64,000 nt of DNA from RI-153 sp041391225 (lineage in GTDB: Bacteria; Chloroflexota; Anaerolineae; Caldilineales; Caldilineaceae), in contig JAWKOL010000006.1 in the NCBI GenBank assembly GCA_041391225.1, positions 224,916 to 288,915 of the forward strand. Reading direction: 5' to 3'. Each line of letters begins with the position of its first letter. Position 1 is the first letter of the stretch. The position numbers were made by a program, and so were the translations under genes. Positions 58,147 to 64,000 of the stretch are shown here, piece after piece. The notes beneath the pieces were generated by a model, which worked only from the letters and a program-made list of their open reading frames with translations, had not been told where the DNA came from and did no database searches.

Positions 58147-59436
58147 ATGTCTGATCCGCAAGAACCCGAAATTCGACCGCGGCGACTGCCCAACTTGCCC
58201 ATCGAAGTTGCACCGTTGCGCTCGTCAGTTCCGGGCCTGCCCAAGAGTCTGCACGCGCTGCGCCATCGCAATTTCCAACTCTACATCGCCGGTCAGCTTC
58301 TTTCGGGGATGGGGACAGGATGCAGATCATTGCGCAAGGGTGGTTTGCTCATCAGCTCAGCCAATCGGAGTTGATTTTGGGCATCGTCGGCTTTTCGTCG
58401 GCGGTGCCTGCGTTGATCATCACACGTGGGCTTACGCTGCTGTGGACAGCATTCCTGCGGCAAATTGATGGTGATCACCCAGAGCTGCGCCATGTGCTGG
58501 CGTTTGTCCTGGCGGCGTTGACCTTGGGCCAACATCGCGCAAGCGTGGCACGTCATCGTTGTGGCGGCGCTGGGCGCGGTCAACGTTGATGGACCGGCGC
58601 GCCAGGCTTTCGTGGAGGACATGGTGGGCCGCGAAGATCTGCCCAACGCCATCGCCCTCAACTCGATGACTTTCAACAGCGCCCGCGTGGTTGGCCCGGC
58701 GGTGGGTGGTCTGCTCTTAGCTGCCGTGGGCGCGGATTGGTGCTTCCTGATCAACGGTATCAGCTTCCTCGCCGTCATTGCCGGCCTGCTCATGATGAAG
58801 TTGCCCGCGCACAAAGGCAACAGCAACCGAGTGCCGCCCTGGCAACAGTTGCGCAGTGGCCTGGCCTACGCCGTGCGCACCAACGAAGTGGCTGCGCTCC
58901 TGCTGCTTTCGCTCAACCTGAGCCTCTTCGGCATCACCTACGGCACGGTGCTGCCCGCCTTCGTGGACCAGGTGCTGGAGCAGGGGCCAGGGGCTTTCGG
59001 CGCGCTTAACATGGCGTCCGGTCTTGGCGCGGTGAGTGCAGCGATTCTCATCACCCTGTACGGGGATCGTGGACGGCGCGGGGCATGGCTCGGGCGCCTG
59101 TCTTTGGCCTATCCGCTGGTGCTACTGGCCTTTGCCGTCAACTCATCGTACCCCGTGGCATTGGGCCTGTCGGCGTTGTTGGGGATGGGCTTCATGGGGC
59201 AGTTTACACTGATCAACACCCTGTTGCAGACGCAGATCGTCGACGAGATGCGCGGTCGGGTGATGAGCCTGTACACCCTCACCTTCTTCGGACTCACACC
59301 GTTCGGTAACCTGGCCGTGGGCGCGCTCTCCGAAGCGTGGGGTCTTGGCTACACTATCTCGGCAAGCGCCATGCTGGGGGTCATCTTCGCGGCGGTTATC
59401 CTCTACCGAATGCCCAAAGTGCCGCGCCTGGCCTGA
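58147..59436 (+). CDS. MFS exporter (EntS/MFS_3-like), frameshifted in first third
   Basis: About 425 residues, twelve-helix-type. N-terminal LPKSLHALRHRNFQLYIAGQ, then MQIIAQGWFAHQLSQSELIL in a second frame, and an intact remainder from VDGPARQAFVEDMVGREDLP onward, including NAIALNSMTFNSARVVGPAV, the MFS_3 signature. Shifts at about 58312, 58420 and 58530. The final codons CTG GCC TGA are duplicated after the adjoining 98-bp element. Role: drug or siderophore-like export (inference). Confidence 0.82.
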
Positions 59437-59534
59437 GGGTGTATTTCATTCTTGGGCGAAAGTGCCGGGGACTTCACAATGGACGCGGCGACAAGTCCCC
59501 GGCACTTGGCCCGCTCCCAGCGAGAAATACACCC
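59437..59534. mobile_element. 98-bp MITE with 11-bp terminal inverted repeats
   Basis: Ends GGGTGTATTTC and GAAATACACCC. The direct repeat CTGGCCTGA (59428-59436 and 59535-59543) flanks it. An inner 15-bp inverted repeat AAGTGCCGGGGACTT (59460-59474) / AAGTCCCCGGCACTT (59493-59507) is present. No coding capacity. It lies between convergent MFS and ABC-F genes. Confidence 0.9.
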
Positions 59535-59608
59535 CTGGCCTGAATCATGACGCCGCAGCAAAAAAGGATCAACCGACGGTCGCCTGACATGCACCTGTAC
59601 GGTTACCT

Positions 59609-61318
59609 TCAAATCCGCGCAATCTGTGGATCCATTTCTGGCTCTGTGTTCGCTCGCTGCCGGTAGACTTCCCAACCGCCGGGGTAGCGGATCAACCGAC
59701 CCTGGCGCAGTTCCCACACTTCGTCGGCGAAGCGCTGAATGAAGCGGCGATCGTGCGACACGGCCAGCACCGGGCCAGGGAAGTCGATGAGCGCCTGCTC
59801 GAACTCTTCCAGCACGTCGAAGCTGATGTGGTTGGTGGGTTCGTCCAGTAGCAGCAAGTTGGCGCCGGTGGCCATCAGCCGCGCGATCTGAAGTTTGCGC
59901 TTCTGGCCGATGCTCAGTGTGCGCACCTGCTTCATCAGTTCAGGCCAGGTGAAAAGGTGATAGCGCAACAGTGCGGTTTTCAGTTCCTCGAAATGGCCCG
60001 GAATGCCCTGACGGTAGACGTCGAAAAGCGTGGCGTTGTCGTCCAGCGTCTCCTGCTCTTGATCGAGGTAGCCGATGACCACGCTGCCGGCGCGGATCAC
60101 CTCGCCGTCGTCCGCCGTGGCCAGCCCGGCGAGGACGCGCAACAGCGTGGTCTTGCCCGCGCCATTCGGACCGACGATGACCACGCGACTGTGCGGCGAC
60201 AGGGCGAAGCTCACCTCGTCCAGGATCACGTCCTCGCCGTAGGCTTTGGACAGCATCGACGCCGTCAGCGGGGACGCGCTGGTGAGCGCGCGCGGGTCGA
60301 AGTTCGGGTTGATGTTCAGACGATCCGGTGGCTCGGGGATGGGATCGGCTTCGATGCGGCGCAGCCGTTCTTCCGCCGAAGCCACGTTGCGGGCGACGGC
60401 GGTCTCTACGCGCTCGCGTTTGAAGTGCTTGAGGAACTTGTCACCGTCGCGGGGGGCGCGGTTGTGCGCCACCTGGCGCGCCTTGCCCTTGATCACCCGA
60501 CGCAACTCGGCGATCTCGTCCTGTTGTTCGGTGTAGGCCTCGATCCACTTCACCCGCTCCTGCGCCTTGACTTCGGCGTAGAAGTCGTAGTTACCACCGT
60601 ACTCGTGTACCTCGCCGCTGAACTCGTCCACTTCGAGGATCGTCTTCACCGTCTGGTTGAGGAAGTGCCGATCATGCGACACCACCAGCAGCCCGCCTCG
60701 GTAGCCCGACAGATAGCCTTCCAGCCACTCCAGCGCCGCGAAATCCAAGTGATTGGTGGGTTCATCGAGCAACAGCAGATAGGGCGACCGCAGCAGCAGC
60801 GCGGCCAGGCAGACGCGGGTCTTCTCGCCGCCGGAGAGCGTCTCCACCAGGCGGCTGCGGTCGATGTCGGCCACCTCCAGCCCGGCGAGGACGATCTCCA
60901 ACTGGTGGCCGATCTCGTAGCCGCCGCGTCGCTCGAAGCGTTCGGTCGTCTCGGCATAGGCGGAGAGGACGGTGTCCATGTTGGCGTCGTCCTGGGTCAT
61001 GCGACGTTCTAATTCGCGTAGCCGTGCTTCCAGCGCGTGCAGGCTGCCCAAAGACTCGCGGATCAGATCGTCGACGCGCTTGCCTTCGATGTCGAGCAAT
61101 GCTTGGGGCAGGTAGCCGATCTCAAGATCGCTTGCTCGCTGGATCGCGCCGCTGTCGGCAGTGATGTCGCCGGCCAGGATCTTGATCAGCGTCGACTTGC
61201 CCGCGCCGTTGGCGCCCACCAGCCCCACATGATCGCCGGGGTAGAGCGACAGCGACACGTCCTTGAGCACCTGGCGGTCGCCGTAGAATTTGGCTAAGTT
61301 GGAGGTTGATAACAACAT
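59609..61318 (-). CDS. ABC-F family ATPase
   Basis: 569-residue soluble protein with two ABC domains and no membrane part. Domain 1: GLVGANGAGKSTLIKIL, TLSGGEKTRVCLAAL, LLLLDEPTNHLDFAAL. Linker with GKARQVAHNRAPRDGDKFLK (P-site interaction motif region). Domain 2: IVGPNGAGKTTLLRVL, a modified signature TLSIGQKRKLQIARL, LLLLDEPTNHISFDVL. ABC-F proteins act on the ribosome in translation or antibiotic protection. The ATG has a strong AGGAGG ribosome-binding site (AGGAGGATCTATG). Repeat A half-copy lies upstream. Confidence 0.93.
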   Translation of the reverse strand: MLLSTSNLAKFYGDRQVLKDVSLSLYPGDHVGLVGANGAGKSTLIKILAGDITADSGAIQRASDLEIGYLPQALLDIEGKRVDDLIRESLGSLHALEARLRELERRMTQDDANMDTVLSAYAETTERFERRGGYEIGHQLEIVLAGLEVADIDRSRLVETLSGGEKTRVCLAALLLRSPYLLLLDEPTNHLDFAALEWLEGYLSGYRGGLLVVSHDRHFLNQTVKTILEVDEFSGEVHEYGGNYDFYAEVKAQERVKWIEAYTEQQDEIAELRRVIKGKARQVAHNRAPRDGDKFLKHFKRERVETAVARNVASAEERLRRIEADPIPEPPDRLNINPNFDPRALTSASPLTASMLSKAYGEDVILDEVSFALSPHSRVVIVGPNGAGKTTLLRVLAGLATADDGEVIRAGSVVIGYLDQEQETLDDNATLFDVYRQGIPGHFEELKTALLRYHLFTWPELMKQVRTLSIGQKRKLQIARLMATGANLLLLDEPTNHISFDVLEEFEQALIDFPGPVLAVSHDRRFIQRFADEVWELRQGRLIRYPGGWEVYRQRANTEPEMDPQIARI

Positions 61319-61329
61319 AGATCCTCCTT

Positions 61330-61369
61330 TCTCTTCTTCGTGTATCTTCGTGTGCCTTCGTGGATCAAA
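61330..61369. repeat. Family A repeat, right-half copy
   Basis: CTTCGTGTATCTTCGTGTGC then CTTCGTGGATCA, matching the right halves at 691-728 and 9345-9381. It lies upstream of the ABC-F gene. Confidence 0.7.
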
Positions 61370-61375
61370 CTCTGG

Positions 61376-62128
61376 TTATTCCCAGACGTATTCGGGGATA
61401 TCCATGTGATGCTGGAACCCTGTCGCTGGTAGATAGGCAGGCCCATGTCCTGACGCCATACAGCAGACGTGACGCGTCTCGGCGCGCCAGGTTGAGGGGT
61501 GGCCACGGTGATAGCTGAACCAAAGCCGCAAGGTGACGATGCTCTGGGCGGCGTGAATGTCAGATCCCATGATGCCGCCGGCCACGAGCAACGTGGACGA
61601 CGTCACCGGTTCGTCACCGTGGTAGCCAATGAGATGAACGGCGTTGTTAGTCCGCTGGCAGGTGCTGCGCAAGTAGGCGTCGTGATAGACCCTGCAGACG
61701 TCCAACCCGTCTCGAAGCCGGCCGCGGAGACCCGCGACCAATCGGCCATCATCGCGGACGAGTCGACGATGCGCACACTGAACCCATCCGGCGTGCGCTT
61801 CGGTGGAAAGGTCATTGAGAGCCGCCAGCAGCCAGGGGACCCGGCCCGGCTTTGCCACCTTTACGCAGCAGCCGTTCACCCAAATCGAGCGTGACGGGCA
61901 CGCGATAGACCGCCCAATCCCATCTGCGCACTTTGCGCTGACATGTCCGCGATCACCTGATCGATGGCGGCGTCGATGTCGTCCTCGGTGTTGAAGCGGC
62001 CCACATGGCTGCTGTGCGGACCAGGGTTTGCTGGCGAACCACTCCACCTGGTCATCCCGATGAAGTACAACACCATCCAGCCCCACAAAGCGGCGATATA
62101 GTAAGCGGGCGATTCTCCTGTGTCGCAT
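61376..62128 (-). pseudogene. GNAT-family acetyltransferase, frameshifted
   Basis: Pieces in three minus-strand frames: FNTEDDIDAAIDQVIADM at the start, FSVRIVDSSAMMADWSRVSA in the middle, HLIGYHGDEPVTSSTLLVAG (acetyl-CoA fold beta strands) and GLPIYQRQGSS with DIPEYVWE before the stop. The usual acetyl-CoA loop (R/Q-x-x-G-x-G/A) falls in a broken stretch near 61500. At least six shifts. Substrate unknown; it sits between ABC-F and MFS genes. Confidence 0.6.
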
Positions 62129-62225
62129 CGATCAACGCCGCCAGTGGGTGTCGTTTTATCAATTATCGTGTGAAATTCATCTGCTAAATTCGCAGTAGCG
62201 ATACCACCGAGAACTCTCCTTTGAA

Positions 62226-63490
62226 TTACGCATTACGGATCACGTCACATCCGGCGGCGCAGTGCACCTGCGTTGCCGGCCCTCTCAACGAACGCTGGAA
62301 AATCCACAACGTCGGCGTGAGGATGATGCCGGCGATGGTCAACGCCAGGCGCAAGCCGCAGATCGGTGCCGATGGCGTCGACGGCAGGGCCACAATGATC
62401 ACCCTCATGACGGCGTTGAGTTGTCCAACGCCGGAGAAGACGGTGGCGCTTTACGCGGCTCTCCAGTTCTGGTTGATCCACCGTGAAGAGCGGCCCGGCC
62501 CTGCTGCGCGTTAATACGCACCATCAGCAGCGCTGCCAACGCCAACGGGAAGTTCAACGCCAGGGCAAATCCTACCGTCGCCAGCGCCATGAGACCGTAG
62601 ATCACCGCCAGCGCCATCGGTACGGCGCGCGGGCTGTTCGTGTCCACAGTGCGGCGGACGATTTCCACGGCGCCGATGGAGAGCAGCATACCAGCGGCGC
62701 TGATCATGCCGAACCAGACCACCGGTTGCAAGTTTCCGATTGTGGGAAAGCTGAAATTGTCTAGCAGATGGGGCGTCCATAGGCGGTCCATGCCTTCGCT
62801 GTAGAGGCCATAGACCAACGACAGTGACATCACCGTCACCAACGCGGGGCTGACGCGCACCAGGCGCACCGCTTCGGTGGCGGTGTCGCGCATCTGCCGC
62901 CAGGAATTGCGGTCCTCGGCGGGCGTGGGGGTGAAGCCGTCTTCGGGCATGGTGAGCCAGATGAAGAGGCTCAGCGCCAGGAAGAGCGCGCCGCCAATCT
63001 GAATCGGCAGCTGTAGCGAAACCGTGCCGATGGCGGTGCTGACGCCGATGCCAACCAGGCCGGCCAGCATCGCCACCTGCGAAGCGCGCAGGTAGAGCGG
63101 ATTGGCTTCCTTCTCACCGATTTCGTCGGCCAGCCAGGCTTCACGTGCGCCGCTGGTGAAGGTGTAGCCGATCCCCCACAGCACTTGCGACAACAGCACC
63201 GCCCAAAACTGGGGAATGCTGCCTTCCACCAGAAAAGCGACGCCGATCAGCGCAAAGCCAATGAGGATCGAGATCTTGCGGCTATACAGATCGGCCACGA
63301 TCCCGGTGGGAATCTCGAAGAGAAAGGCGGTAACTTCCAGCGTCGTACCCACCAGCACCAATTGTAGCGGGTTCAGGCCGACGATGGTGGCCTGGTAGAC
63401 CATGTTGACAGTGAAAATGAGGTCGAAAAAAAGTGACGACCCTGCGGTCATCAATAGAAACACGAGTTTGGGGTTGCGTGTGGTACTCAA
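62226..63490 (-). CDS. MFS transporter (tetracycline-efflux-like), frameshifted near C-terminus
   Basis: About 420 residues. N-terminal ATIVGLNPLQLVLVGTTLEV then TAFLFEIPTGIVADLYSRKI, the motif-A loop, followed by paired six-helix halves. A shift at about 62500 separates it from the last helices (LNAVMRVIIVALPSTPSAPI then CGLRLALTIAGIILTPTLWI). I prefer the TTG at 63490 because GAGGA lies 7 bp upstream. The alternative ATG at 63526 falls inside a hairpin (63514-63547). Exporter of unknown compound. Confidence 0.8.
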
Positions 63491-63513
63491 ATGTGCGTCC
63501 TCACAGGGGAGAG

Positions 63514-63547
63514 CAGGGTGGTGCATCGAGGGAGATGCACCACCCTG
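63514..63547. promoter_or_regulatory. 14-bp hairpin between small ORF and MFS gene
   Basis: CAGGGTGGTGCATC pairs exactly with GATGCACCACCCTG around the loop GAGGGA. No T run. Could be an operator, an attenuator or a processing site for the downstream MFS gene on the minus strand. Confidence 0.5.
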
Positions 63548-63559
63548 GGGCGTGTCCGA

Positions 63560-63760
63560 TTACTGGGCCATGCCAGGCGCACTGCTGTAGCGGGCTTGCA
63601 GACTTTTCCCTGCCTGCTCCAAGAACCGACCGAACCGGTGCAGCAACAGCGAAGGACGTTTGGTCCGGCGCAAATAGGGCTCGTGGATGTAGAAGTGATG
63701 GTTCTGTCTGCTCAGTGCTTTCTGGGTCGCCATGTGTACGTAGTAGTCGCGGAAATACAT
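63560..63760 (-). CDS. Small basic protein (66 aa) of unknown function
   Basis: MYFRDYYVHMATQKALSRQN then HHFYIHEPYLRRTKRPSLLL and a short tail. Basic and His/Tyr-rich; no recognised domain or signal peptide. Support for being real: AGGAG sits 8 bp before the ATG and it heads the MFS unit on the same strand. It has no family assignment I can make. Confidence 0.5.
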   Translation of the reverse strand: MYFRDYYVHMATQKALSRQNHHFYIHEPYLRRTKRPSLLLHRFGRFLEQAGKSLQARYSSAPGMAQ

Positions 63761-63955
63761 GGTGAAGTTCTCCTGATTTGTGCGTTTGATGGTCTTGCCA
63801 ACTACTTCGATCTTGCCGACAGAATGAGCAATCGACTTGTCGTGCGTTTGCGACGTTGCTCATTGCCACATGTCTACTTTGTTTTTCTCTCCATCAAGCA
63901 CCTCCCATCAAGCAATGTAGTGACAGAAACGTTTCAGGCAGTAAATCAAGGAAAC
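63761..63955. other. Upstream region of the small ORF, nothing further recognised
   Basis: Contains short CATCAAGCA direct repeats near 63892-63919. No gene seen. Confidence 0.4.
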
Positions 63956-63986
63956 AAAAAGCCCCGCACGGTCAACCGTGCGGGGC
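63956..63986 (-). terminator. Terminator of a minus-strand gene to the right of the window
   Basis: On the minus strand GCCCCGCACGGT pairs with ACCGTGCGGGGC and is followed by TTTTT. Confidence 0.85.
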
Positions 63987-64000
63987 GGGGAAGGCATCAA

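Overview
The window is a GC-rich chromosomal segment of a free-living bacterium, most likely a filamentous Chloroflexota lineage (Caldilineae/Anaerolineae type). That assignment is inference from gene families: an SH3-repeat/M23 hydrolase, BTAD-AAA regulator, double NTF2-like secreted proteins, baeRF protein, archaeal-type RNase H-like protein, and abundant intergenic palindromes. There is no 16S gene, tRNA or CRISPR array to anchor the taxonomy.

Layout. 1-4.0 kb: a minus-strand inositol-catabolism operon (LacI regulator, iolB, iolC, a Gfo/Idh/MocA dehydrogenase cut by the window edge), with a sigma70-type promoter between two LacI-like operators. 4.1-9.2 kb: DEAD-box helicase, ArfB-like ribosome rescue factor, SH3-repeat/M23 peptidase, then an abrupt junction into the C-terminal STAS domain of a SulP transporter followed by a double UspA protein. 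9.5-13.6 kb: aspS, a 6S RNA gene with promoter and terminator, a metallo-beta-lactamase-fold protein and an RNase H-like protein. 14-19.1 kb: lipoprotein, polytopic membrane protein, and a translationally coupled fchA-folD pair in which FolD has lost its cyclohydrolase lysine. 19.3-24.5 kb: lon, flanked on both sides by arrays of related ~15-bp repeats, an unexplained ~600-bp leader, and a PHP/AlbA-domain protein. 24.7-31.3 kb: M3 oligoendopeptidase, UbiA-family prenyltransferase, TlyA, and a trypsin-like protease with FN3-like repeats. 31.3-37.2 kb: envelope/exopolysaccharide genes (CapA, Wzz-like, YIP1-like, hydrolase-like). 37.4-47.7 kb: a BTAD-AAA regulator, secreted NTF2-like proteins, an alpha/beta hydrolase, a [2Fe-2S] ferredoxin, gltX and a TIM-barrel isomerase. 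47.9-63.8 kb: baeRF and CsbD proteins, an aldo/keto reductase, an ABC-2 exporter operon, a class V aminotransferase, a histidine phosphatase, a chloramphenicol-phosphotransferase-like protein, two MFS exporters, an ABC-F protein and a GNAT acetyltransferase.

Two features cut across the window. First, many genes are split by single-base frameshifts although both halves remain well conserved. They are densest at 41.7-46.7 kb and 54.9-62.5 kb and include the essential gltX, so sequencing or assembly indels are the likely cause. Second, the intergenic spaces are loaded with palindromic repeat elements. These include a 146-bp CTAG-bounded MITE-like element (two full copies and one truncated inverted copy), a 98-bp MITE with a perfect 9-bp target duplication, and several REP-like families.
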